From: Trichlorobacter thiogenes
GTDB lineage: Bacteria > Desulfobacterota > Desulfuromonadia > Geobacterales > Pseudopelobacteraceae
Assembly: GCF_900167465.1 (NCBI RefSeq)
Contig: NZ_FUWR01000001.1
Location: forward strand, 241,269-305,268
Length of the DNA stretch: 64,000 nucleotides
Direction of reading: 5' to 3'
Position 1 is the first letter of the stretch, and the number at the start of each line of letters is the position of its first letter. Below, one piece after another: positions 46,003-53,232 of this stretch. The notes under the pieces were generated by a model. That model was not told where the DNA came from, made no database searches, and saw only the letters and a program-made list of their open reading frames with translations. The position numbers and the translations under genes were made by a program.

Positions 46003-47896
46003 TTAAAACGATACCTTTACGCCGCCATAGGCACCAATGCCGGGGGTGCCATAACCGGCCACCTCTTCATATTGGCGGTCAAACAGGTTGTCGACACGCC
46101 CGAAAACCTGCAGATTTTTGGTAATATCGTAGGAACCAGCCAGATTCACCAGCAGATAGTCTTTCATCTTTTGGGTGTTTGAAGCATTGGCATAGCGAGT
46201 GCCCACATAGACCAACCCAAGATTGACGTTCGCCTTTTTCAGGAAGCTGTAGTTGATGTCAAAGCTTGCCTTGTTCTTGGGGCGGCGTACCAGCTGCTTG
46301 CCGCTGATGTCATCCCTGGTCTCCAGATAGGTGTAGGACACCTTGAAGGTCAGGTCATCCACCGGCTGCAGTGCGGCGGTCAGCTCTAGCCCGTGGGTGT
46401 GCGCCTTGGCAATGTTGTTATATTTATAGGTGTTCATATCAAAATCAATCATCTGTGAATATTCATTTCTGAACCAGGTGGCCCCCAGGGTGGTCTTCAT
46501 AAATGGCAGACCCTGCTCTACACCAACATCCCAGCCGATGCTCTTGTCCGGTTTCAGGTCCGGTGAGCCGTAGCTTGAATAAAGCTGGTACAGCGAAGGT
46601 GCCTTGAAGCCAGTGCCGTAGCTGCCCTTCAGTCTGGTGTCAGTCTGTTTGATCAGGTAGGCAGTGGTGAAGCGGTAGGTGGCCTCAGTGCCAAACTTGC
46701 TGTGATCATCCACCCGAACACCGAAGGTGGAGAACCAGGCATCGAACAGATTCAGCTGATCCTGCAGATAGACACCGGTGGTGCGGGCAAATTTTTCATC
46801 AAAATTATTAGTCCCCCATAAACTACTATAAGAGTCAGTTTTGGCATTGTCTTCAGATGTCTCAATGCCAAGCACCAGAGTGGTTGTTTTGTGCAGTTTC
46901 AGGGTATGCTGCCAATCCAGTTTGACGCTCTGGCCATGGAACGAACTGCGAAGAATTTCCAAGTTTGTATTATCGAGGTCATTGTCATCACGCCAGCTGA
47001 TATCACTGAACGATACCCCCCAGTTTCTGATCCCACATCCCGTTAAACAGTGATAACCAGCCCTGACTGCGGAAAAACAGTTCGTCTGACTTCATGATGT
47101 GGTTCGGGTCGTCTTTACCCGCGCCGCCGCCGTTGTCAACCGAGGTACGGGAGCGGTCATAACGCAGGGTCAGGTCGATCTCCGAATTGCTGGTTGGCGT
47201 AATGCCCAGTCGTCCGGCCACTGCTGTGTTCTGATAACCGTCCCGCTCTGTGTTGCCGTAACGCTCAGCTGCTGCAGAAACACCACCCGTGTCCAGCCGG
47301 GAAACGCTTAGCGAGTACTGCAGCAGGTTGGTACCGCCATTGATACCGGCGTTTTCCCGTGCCGTGGCAAAGGAACCGCCCTCTGCAGACAGAAAACCTT
47401 TCAGCTTGCCATCGCCACGTTTGGTGATGATGTTGATCACCCCGCCGATGGCGTGGGAGCCGTAGAGGGTACTCTGTGGACCACGCAGGATCTCGATCCG
47501 CTCAATGTTGTCGGTGGTCAGGTTGGAAAAGTTGTAGCCACCACCACTGGAAGAGGGGTCATTCATCTCGATGCCGTCAATCAGCACCAGGGTATGCTCT
47601 GATTTGGCCCCACGCATGAACACGGCTGTGGTGCCGCCAAAGCTGCCGGTGCGGACCAGATCCAGCCCCGGCACCATCCGCAGTGCATCGGCCACGGTCC
47701 GTTTTTGCTGCTGCTCAATCTCCTTGGCAGTGACCACGGTTATCGAGCTGCCCACCTGCTCAATCGGCACCTCATCACGGGTGGCGGTAACCACCACCTC
47801 ACCCAGTTGTGTGGTCTTTTCCTCTGCCACTGCAGATCCACAGACTGCCAATACCAGCCCCAATGCTACCGCATACTTCTGTCTACTGCGTTTCAT
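46003..47896 (-). pseudogene. btuB: TonB-dependent corrinoid receptor BtuB, frameshifted
   Basis: Two adjoining frames together encode one full-length receptor of about 630 residues. The first (47896 to 47003) has a signal peptide, a TonB-box region QLGEVVVTATR and the plug domain (GSHAIGGVINIITKRG); the second (to 46003) has the rest of the beta barrel and the terminal GVKVSF. The break is at a run of six C at 47016-47021. Removing one base restores LGVSFSDISWRDDND and links the halves perfectly. This is either a recent mutation, a switchable homopolymer or a sequencing error. An interrupted cobalamin riboswitch lies upstream. Confidence 0.85.
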
Positions 47897-47948
47897 CTAC
47901 TGCTACCTCCCTCGGGTTATTCAGATGGAGCGGTCTTCCGGCTTAACC

Positions 47949-48075
47949 GGGTCATCAAAAACTGTTGCGGAGGCTGTCTACTGCGTTGCGCGGTGCTCAC
48001 TCCCTCGGCTACCTAGCTTGGTATGCCTCGGTCGTTGTGTTCCATCCAGCCTTCCTCTCGACGTTTTTATGTCCC
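47949..48075. repeat. Palindromic repeat family D within the btuB riboswitch
   Basis: About 127 bp with imperfect inverted ends GGGTCATCAAAAAC and GTTTTTATGTCCC, inserted between the GGGAAGGC block and the terminal AGCCGGAAGACC block of the riboswitch. Only one copy is recognised in the window. Confidence 0.7.
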
Positions 48076-48127
48076 GGTATGGGCACCCTACTAGTCCGCC
48101 TTCCCAGTTTCCCAGTGGCTGTACCCT

Positions 48128-48248
48128 CCGCTTCCATTTTAAGGCGCTGGCTGCGTTGGCTTCGTCGTCGGCTTCCTCAACGTACTTTGTAGTACGCCTT
48201 CGTCGCCTCCTCCTTGCCGTCTTGCCATCATCCTTAAACTGAAAACGG
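48128..48248. repeat. Palindromic repeat family C, copy 2, within the btuB riboswitch
   Basis: About 121 bp with 17-bp imperfect inverted ends (CCGCTTCCATTTTAAGG on the left, complement of CCGTTTTCAGTTTAAGG on the right). Its core matches the element at 23211-23335 in opposite orientation. Confidence 0.85.
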
Positions 48249-48365
48249 AACTGACTTGGGTTGGACGTTCGTTCCCTTCACGGCTGCGGGGCAGCGGGGG
48301 CATTTAACCCCTCTTCCTCAACTCCATCTGTTGTGAAAATAAACTATGTTTGAAGCATTAACAGC

Positions 48366-48553
48366 TTAACGCAGAGATGCAGAGCTGCGGAGATGCAGAG
48401 AAAAATCAATAAAATTGTATAACTTTTCTGGTTTGACGGCTTAATTCCTTAAACTTTATGTTTCTCTCTGCGAACCTCTGTGTCCTCTGCGGTGAACGGT
48501 TTTTATAGGATGCTTTTCTCTGTGCCTCTGTCCCTCATGCCTCTCTGCGTTAA
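48366..48553. repeat. CTCTGCG-family repeat, large composite copy
   Basis: About 188 bp with outer ends TTAACGCAG / CTGCGTTAA and an internal CCTCTGCGGTGAACGG end like that of the 18441 copy, so it looks like two copies nested or fused. The right end covers the stop codon of cbiZ. Together with the split riboswitch it accounts for nearly all of the 653-bp gap 47897-48549. Confidence 0.8.
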
Positions 48554-49383
48554 GGTTTTTTCTTCAGCTTGAATCCGTTCTGCTTTTCCAACGCCTCCAA
48601 CACTGCCTGATGTACGGCCTTGGCAATCAGATCACCGATCCGGCTGTGGCCACCGCTGTAGGTGACCTTGGGGCCGGTGGTGCCGCTTACTACAATTACG
48701 CTGTCGGTGCCGGTGCCGGTGGCCTGCACCCCTTTGGTGTAACTGCTGGTCACCTTCAGATCTTCCAGCGCTGTGGTTTTAGCCTCGGTGATGGTGACCA
48801 CGGCCCGGGCCAGGGCTCCGTCGGTTAAACGTGCATTGGTCAGCACAATGATGTTGATGGTGCCGGCTGGCGGGTCGGATGGCTCGATATTGGTACCTTC
48901 GTCAACACCGGCCCTCAGGGCATTACTTTTTGCTCCGGCCGTGACCAGCGCTGTCACGGTAAAAGGTGGAAATTGTTTGGTCACTACAGCCAGGTTATCC
49001 ATATCCGCTGCCGTGCCCACCAGGGTCAGGTCTGCAGGCTGCAGGCCCAGTTTATTAGCGATCATCCCTTTGCGTTGCTGTTCATAGGTCTTGCCACCGC
49101 ACTGCAACTTGGTGGCCAGCTCAACAGCCAGTTTCTTCCAGAGCAGGGGATGGGCGCTATGGTTAATCGCTCCCAGGCCATTGATGATGCCGTCGCTGGT
49201 GGAGAGCAGGTGACGCCGCTCGGGTAGTTGTACAATCAGGCTCTTCTCCCAGAGACCGTCCCGTTCAGTCTTCAGTATCCGGGCGGTTGCACCGAGTTCG
49301 GGCGGTAATGTCAGGTTGGCTGCGAACAGTGGTGCAGCCATGAGCAGGCAGATGATTGTCAACATCGGGATGATTTTACGCAT
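48550..49383 (-). CDS. cbiZ: Adenosylcobinamide amidohydrolase CbiZ with signal peptide
   Basis: A 277-residue protein whose body matches CbiZ: GINHSAHPLLW-like motif (GAINHSAHPLLWKK), ALVTAGAKSNALRAG, GTINIIVLTNARLTDGALAR, ATGTGTDSVIVVSG and YSGGHSRIGDLI. CbiZ cuts the aminopropanol side chain so that cobinamide or foreign cobamides can be rebuilt. Odd: residues 1-22 (IIPMLTIICLLMAAPLFAA) form a clear signal peptide, placing the enzyme in the periplasm, whereas characterised CbiZ is cytoplasmic. It overlaps the TrpD-like gene by eight bases, and its stop lies in a dispersed repeat. Confidence 0.9.
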   Translation of the reverse strand: MRKIIPMLTIICLLMAAPLFAANLTLPPELGATARILKTERDGLWEKSLIVQLPERRHLLSTSDGIINGLGAINHSAHPLLWKKLAVELATKLQCGGKTYEQQRKGMIANKLGLQPADLTLVGTAADMDNLAVVTKQFPPFTVTALVTAGAKSNALRAGVDEGTNIEPSDPPAGTINIIVLTNARLTDGALARAVVTITEAKTTALEDLKVTSSYTKGVQATGTGTDSVIVVSGTTGPKVTYSGGHSRIGDLIAKAVHQAVLEALEKQNGFKLKKKP

Positions 49384-50482
49384 TGCAGTCTCCTTTTTTT
49401 ACCCGTTCAAACCGCTCCAGCCCGACTTCAGCGTTGCTGTTCTGGCAGGCAACCCACTGCTGCAGTCTGCTCAGGGCTGCACCGCTAGCCAGGGTTTCCT
49501 GTGCCATGGTAACCCCCTGTTTCAGATCCGTCGCCTTACCGGCAGTCCAGAGCAGCGCACCGGCATTCAGACTGACAAATTCCTCGCAGGCACTGAAACG
49601 ACCGGTACCGCTAATAACCTGCATGAAACGCCGGATCTCGTCTTCCCGTGCGTTACAGGCGGCAATCTCCTCACCGCGACGGCAGGCCAGCCCCAGATCT
49701 TCGGGGACGATGGTGAACTGTTCCTGCTGTTCTCCCTGAAAGCGGCAGACCGTTGAAGGGCCGCAGATTGACAGCTCATCCATCCCCAGGCCGCTGGTCT
49801 GATCAATGCCATGTACCACCATGCCCTGTTGGTAGCCGATTTTGGCCATGACCGCTGCGGTGGCAGGTACCATCTGGCGGCTGTAGACCCCCCGTAGCGC
49901 CTGACGAGGGCGGGCTGGATTGGCCAGTGATGCTGCAATGTTAAGGGTTGAACCAAAGCGGATCTGGGAGAGGATGCGCCCCAGGCCACCGGGGTGGATG
50001 GCCGGGGACATGCCGTTAAACAGGCCGATTCCGGCCTGACGGATGCTGTCGGCCACCTGCGCAGGGGCACAGTCCACATCAATCCCCACTGCTTCCATAA
50101 TATCCACGGTGCCGCAGCGTGAGGTAATGGCCCGGGCACCGTGGCGCGCCATGACTACCCCGTTGGCTGCCCCTACAATGGCAGCGGCGCTGCTGACGTT
50201 GAAGGTCTTGAAGCCGTCCATGCCGGTGCCGGAGTTCTCAAACAACCCGTCCGGCAGATCTTCCGGGTGGATCGTGTCAAACTCGTCAATGGCCTGCCAG
50301 GCCCCGGCGATCTCGTCAACGGTTTCGCCCTTGGCGGTCAGTGCTGCCAGCAAGGCCCCCTGCTGCAGTTGACTTTGCCGGTCCAGCATCAGTTCACGGA
50401 ACAGCAGATAGCTCTGCTCCTGTGTCAGGTCCTGTTTCTCAATCAGCAGCTGAATCTGTGCACCAAACTGTTCAGGGGTCAT
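49376..50482 (-). CDS. Anthranilate-phosphoribosyltransferase-like protein in a B12-regulated operon
   Basis: A 368-residue member of the TrpD/nucleoside-phosphorylase class II fold. The PRPP loop GTGGDG of TrpD appears as GTGMDGFKTFNVSSAAA and the KHGNR box as ARHGARAITSRCG. No trp gene is nearby; instead it is coupled (ATGA) to a dehydrogenase and overlaps cbiZ downstream of a cobalamin riboswitch. Activation of a lower-ligand base, in the way CobT does, is a tempting inference but unproven; a true TrpD role seems unlikely from context. Start chosen at the ATG overlapping the previous stop. Confidence 0.75.
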   Translation of the reverse strand: MTPEQFGAQIQLLIEKQDLTQEQSYLLFRELMLDRQSQLQQGALLAALTAKGETVDEIAGAWQAIDEFDTIHPEDLPDGLFENSGTGMDGFKTFNVSSAAAIVGAANGVVMARHGARAITSRCGTVDIMEAVGIDVDCAPAQVADSIRQAGIGLFNGMSPAIHPGGLGRILSQIRFGSTLNIAASLANPARPRQALRGVYSRQMVPATAAVMAKIGYQQGMVVHGIDQTSGLGMDELSICGPSTVCRFQGEQQEQFTIVPEDLGLACRRGEEIAACNAREDEIRRFMQVISGTGRFSACEEFVSLNAGALLWTAGKATDLKQGVTMAQETLASGAALSRLQQWVACQNSNAEVGLERFERVKKGDCNA

Positions 50483-51483
50483 GGTGTGCAGGCCTCCGGG
50501 TAAAGGTGGATCTTCATGCACTGACGGCTGGCCACCAGCTCAAGGGCTTCAGCCAGTTTAGACAGCGGCATCCGATGGCTGATCAGGTCACCTACCTCAA
50601 GCCTGCCGGACTGCAGCAGGGCGATCGCCTGTCTACCGTGACGGTAACAACAGCCGTAGGCCCCCACCACCGTCTGCTCCAGATAGTGCAGTTGGTTGAA
50701 ATCAGTAGTGATAGCAGGGGTTTCTTTTGAGAGTCCGGAAAAGACCACCAATCTGCCACGGGGCGCCAGGCGGGTCAGGGCCTGTTGATAGGCGTCATTA
50801 TTGCCGACCGCCACCACGCAGACATCAAACAGTTGCTCAGGGGGCTCAGCTACACCCTTCGCCAGTTTTCTGCGTTGTGGGTCCGGTTCAATCACGGTGG
50901 GCAGGGCATCGTAAGCGGTTGCTGCTCTGGCCAGCAACTGTCCTGCCGGACCGCCGCCCCAGATGGCAATGGTCTCAAAGGGAGCCAGTCGGGCCAGTTC
51001 CAGTGCATTCAGGCAGCAGGAGAGTGGCTCGGCAAAGACCGCCTGCTCATCACTCAGCCCTTCCGGTAAGGGGATCAGGCTTTTCAGTGGCGCAACCACG
51101 TAACCGGCAAAACCACCATCGCGATGGAAGCCCATAATCCGCATGAAGCGGCAGAGATTTTCAGCTCCAGCTTTGCAGGCCGGACAGCTGCCGCACCATT
51201 CACCGGGGTAGACATAACATCTCTGATGTAAAAGAGTTGTGTCGCATCCCGCTCCCAGCGCTACTACCTCCCCCACCACCTCTTCACCGGGAATACAGGG
51301 CAGTACCAGATCACGATGTCCGACCTGGATGATCTTCAGGTCAGTGCGGCAAAGACCGGTTACGGTGACACGCAGCAGCACCTCACCCGGTCCCGGTTGG
51401 GGAACCGGACGCTGTTCAAACTGAAACGAGCCGATCTCACGCACGGAGACCGCCTGCATGGTGGCGGGTAACGGTTGGGGCAT
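50479..51483 (-). CDS. Zinc-dependent medium-chain dehydrogenase in a B12-regulated operon
   Basis: A 334-residue MDR-family enzyme. The four structural-zinc cysteines are in CGSCPACKAGAENLC, the catalytic Cys in GLCRTDL, and a Rossmann motif in IWGGGPAGQLLA. In the usual GHE catalytic motif the His is replaced by Glu (PGEEVVGEV), so zinc binding or specificity may differ. It lies first after the 26-codon ORF below the riboswitch and is coupled to the TrpD-like gene. No Shine-Dalgarno precedes the ATG, so it may depend on translation of that small ORF. Substrate unknown. Confidence 0.8.
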   Translation of the reverse strand: MPQPLPATMQAVSVREIGSFQFEQRPVPQPGPGEVLLRVTVTGLCRTDLKIIQVGHRDLVLPCIPGEEVVGEVVALGAGCDTTLLHQRCYVYPGEWCGSCPACKAGAENLCRFMRIMGFHRDGGFAGYVVAPLKSLIPLPEGLSDEQAVFAEPLSCCLNALELARLAPFETIAIWGGGPAGQLLARAATAYDALPTVIEPDPQRRKLAKGVAEPPEQLFDVCVVAVGNNDAYQQALTRLAPRGRLVVFSGLSKETPAITTDFNQLHYLEQTVVGAYGCCYRHGRQAIALLQSGRLEVGDLISHRMPLSKLAEALELVASRQCMKIHLYPEACTP

Positions 51484-51490
51484 GGCCGGA

Positions 51491-51571
51491 CTACCGTAAC
51501 CTGTTGGTTGAATTGAATTTGTTGCTGGAAGCTGAAAAGATTTCCGGCGCGGATTGCTGCTGGTTGTACAT
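51491..51571 (-). CDS. 26-codon ORF directly below a cobalamin riboswitch
   Basis: An ATG preceded by GGGGGAGG at 7 bases opens a 26-residue peptide rich in Asn, Gln and Ser (YNQQQSAPEIFSASSNKFNS). It ends 7 bp before the start of the dehydrogenase gene, which has no ribosome site of its own. It may be a leader peptide whose translation the riboswitch controls and which couples to the genes below. No family recognised. Confidence 0.5.
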   Translation of the reverse strand: MYNQQQSAPEIFSASSNKFNSTNRLR

Positions 51572-51592
51572 GTGTTGCCTCCCCCGAAGCCT

Positions 51593-51772
51593 ACGAATGG
51601 AGCGGTGTTCCGGCTCAGGGCGACCTACTTGCCCGCCTTCCCAGGATAATATCCCAGTGGCTGTACCCTCCCCGGAACTGGGTTGGGTTGGACGTTCGTT
51701 CCCTTTACGGCTGCGGGGCAGCGGGGGAATAGCTCTATAACAAGCGGCACCCCTCTTCCGCGCTTCCATTCG
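51593..51772 (-). promoter_or_regulatory. Cobalamin riboswitch (compact)
   Basis: On the minus strand the conserved series CCCCCGCTGCCCCGCAGCCG, GGGAACGAACGTCC, CAGCCACTGGG, CTGGGAAGGCGG and GAGCCGGAACACCGCTCC lies in about 180 bp, the usual length for the element. It follows cbiE by 66 bp and precedes the 26-codon ORF, dehydrogenase, TrpD-like gene and cbiZ. High adenosylcobalamin is expected to reduce expression of these genes. Confidence 0.92.
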
Positions 51773-51838
51773 GTTTTTGAAATGATCGGCAGTATGGTTA
51801 GCCTTTTTAGCGTGAAAAAGCAAGCCCTGCAGCGGGGG

Positions 51839-52465
51839 TTAAGGGGCGTGTCGCAGTAAAATCAGGATGTTCAGATCTGAGCAGGGGAGCTGTAGCAGAC
51901 TGGGCAGGTCGGTGCAGGTAGATTTTTCCGTGGGCAGCCCCAGGTCTTCACAAAGCCATGCCGTGCAGGGGGCTGATTCCTGTTTCAGCAGTTCCCGGGC
52001 AATCACCTTTGGGCTGTTCTCCTGATCAGTCAGGATGCAGACTTTGTCTGCCGCAGCAATCCTGTCAAGGATATCACCAAGTTTTCTGCCGTGGGCCGAT
52101 ACCACCAGCGCATCATCCCAGGGTTCTTTGATCATGGCAAAGGCGTATTGTATGCTGGAGATATTACTGATGATTCTGATCCGCTGCTTGGGCAGGTGGT
52201 TCAGCAGGAAGCGCCCCACACCAAAGTAGAGCGGGTCACCGGAGGCCAGCATGGCGGCCCTTTTGGTGGTCGTTTCAAGCTGGTGCAACAGATCAGGCAG
52301 TTTTCCCAGAGGGATCTTCTCGCCAGGATGTTCAGAAAACAGCGCCAGATGGCGCGGGTGGCCGATCAGCAGTTCTGCCTGCATGATCGCCTTGCGGGCG
52401 GCGCCGGTCAGGCTATCCAGGCCGCCGATCCCCATGCCGATTAACGTTATTTCCGGTTGCTGCAT
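51839..52465 (-). CDS. cbiE: Cobalt-precorrin-7 C5-methyltransferase CbiE
   Basis: A 208-residue SAM-dependent tetrapyrrole methylase. ITLIGMGIGGLDSL at the N-terminus is the SAM-binding loop and ASGDPLYFGVGRFLL the second conserved loop. It methylates C5 of cobalt-precorrin-7. Often CbiE is fused to or followed by CbiT (C15 methylation and decarboxylation), but this protein ends at ILILLRHAP and no cbiT follows. It overlaps cbiJ by 19 bases. Confidence 0.9.
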   Translation of the reverse strand: MQQPEITLIGMGIGGLDSLTGAARKAIMQAELLIGHPRHLALFSEHPGEKIPLGKLPDLLHQLETTTKRAAMLASGDPLYFGVGRFLLNHLPKQRIRIISNISSIQYAFAMIKEPWDDALVVSAHGRKLGDILDRIAAADKVCILTDQENSPKVIARELLKQESAPCTAWLCEDLGLPTEKSTCTDLPSLLQLPCSDLNILILLRHAP

Positions 52466-53232
52466 GATTGCTCCAGGTGTGTTGCGATTGCGGTAATGAT
52501 CTCGGTGATGGTGGTAAACGCCTCACAACCGCCCAGTTGCTGCGGCTGATGGATCAGGATAACCCGGCAGCCGGTCCGTCGGGCCGCCTCCAGTTTTTCC
52601 GGCAGGCCACCGGCAGCGCCGCTGTCTTTAGTCACCAGAACACCGATACCAAGCCGGTTGATCAGCTCTGCAGTCTCCTGGACGGAAAAGGGGCCGCGGG
52701 CTGCAATGATCTGATCAGGTTCAAGTCCGGCTGCACGGCAGGCCTGCTCCGATTCCGGGTGAGGCAGCACCCTGGCAAAGAGCGGAATACCGGCAGCTTG
52801 AACTGCCGCCGTATAGGGCAGCAGATTGCGGGAACCGGTGGTCAAGAGGATCGGTCTGCCAAGGGAAACCGCCTGCCGGGCTGCCTCGTGATGCCCGCTT
52901 ACCCGGACCACCTCGTCTTCGCGGCAATCGCAGGCCGTGCGTTGCCAGCGCAGGCAGGGGATACTGACGGCGGCTGCCGCTGCCCGGGCGGTTGTGTGGG
53001 CCTCGGTTGCAAAGGGATGGGTGGCATCCACCAACACTCTGACCTGCTCCTGCCGGAGCAACAGCTCCATCTGTTGCTGATTCAGGCGGCCATGACGGCG
53101 CATAAGCAGCGGGTGCTCCGGCAGATCCAGCGGAACGTCGGTTGCCGTTGAAATCAGGGTCTGCCAGCCCTGGGCTGCACAGGCTGCGGCCAACGGGGCC
53201 GTCTCGCTGGTACCACCCAACAGCAGGATCAC
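52447..53232 (-). CDS. cbiJ: Cobalt-precorrin-6A reductase CbiJ
   Basis: A 261-residue NADH/NADPH-dependent reductase. The N-terminal ILLLGGTSETAPLA nucleotide-binding loop, VLVDATHPFATEA and ILLTTGSRNLLPY, plus VTKDSGAAGGLPEKLEAA in the C-terminal half, are characteristic of CbiJ/CobK. The start is GTG overlapping the cbiH stop (CTGTGA). Confidence 0.92.
   Translation of the reverse strand: MILLLGGTSETAPLAAACAAQGWQTLISTATDVPLDLPEHPLLMRRHGRLNQQQMELLLRQEQVRVLVDATHPFATEAHTTARAAAAAVSIPCLRWQRTACDCREDEVVRVSGHHEAARQAVSLGRPILLTTGSRNLLPYTAAVQAAGIPLFARVLPHPESEQACRAAGLEPDQIIAARGPFSVQETAELINRLGIGVLVTKDSGAAGGLPEKLEAARRTGCRVILIHQPQQLGGCEAFTTITEIITAIATHLEQSCSNRK

Larger units (their letters stand above)
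47922..48320 (-). promoter_or_regulatory. Cobalamin riboswitch of btuB, split by two repeats
   Basis: Read on the minus strand, conserved cobalamin-element blocks occur in order: CCCCCGCTGCCCCGCAGCCG, GGGAACGAACGTCC, CAGCCACTGGG, CTGGGAAGGC and, near the end, AAGCCGGAAGACCGCTCCAT. They align block by block with the compact riboswitch at 51593-51772. Here 121 bp (48128-48248) is inserted in a peripheral stem-loop and 127 bp (47949-48075) before the last block. Both inserts are palindromic and might fold out as hairpins. The btuB start is about 26 bp downstream with GGGAGG before it. Confidence 0.88.

Noticed and set aside
46003-47896. Two separate receptor genes
   Set aside because: Neither half is a complete receptor, and a one-base change in a C6 run joins them with perfect continuity.
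47571-48242. Plus-strand ORF of 223 residues
   Set aside because: It lies across the antisense of btuB, the riboswitch and two repeats, with no ribosome site and no coding character.
11668-48553. CRISPR array
   Set aside because: The repeats are long, palindromic and dispersed; there are no short direct repeats with regular spacers and no cas genes.
49376-50482. Tryptophan biosynthesis gene trpD
   Set aside because: The PRPP loop is altered (GTGMDG), no trp genes are near, and it lies in a B12-riboswitch operon.
51491-51823. 110-residue minus-strand ORF
   Set aside because: It reads straight through the cobalamin riboswitch; only the last 26 codons have a ribosome site and are reported.
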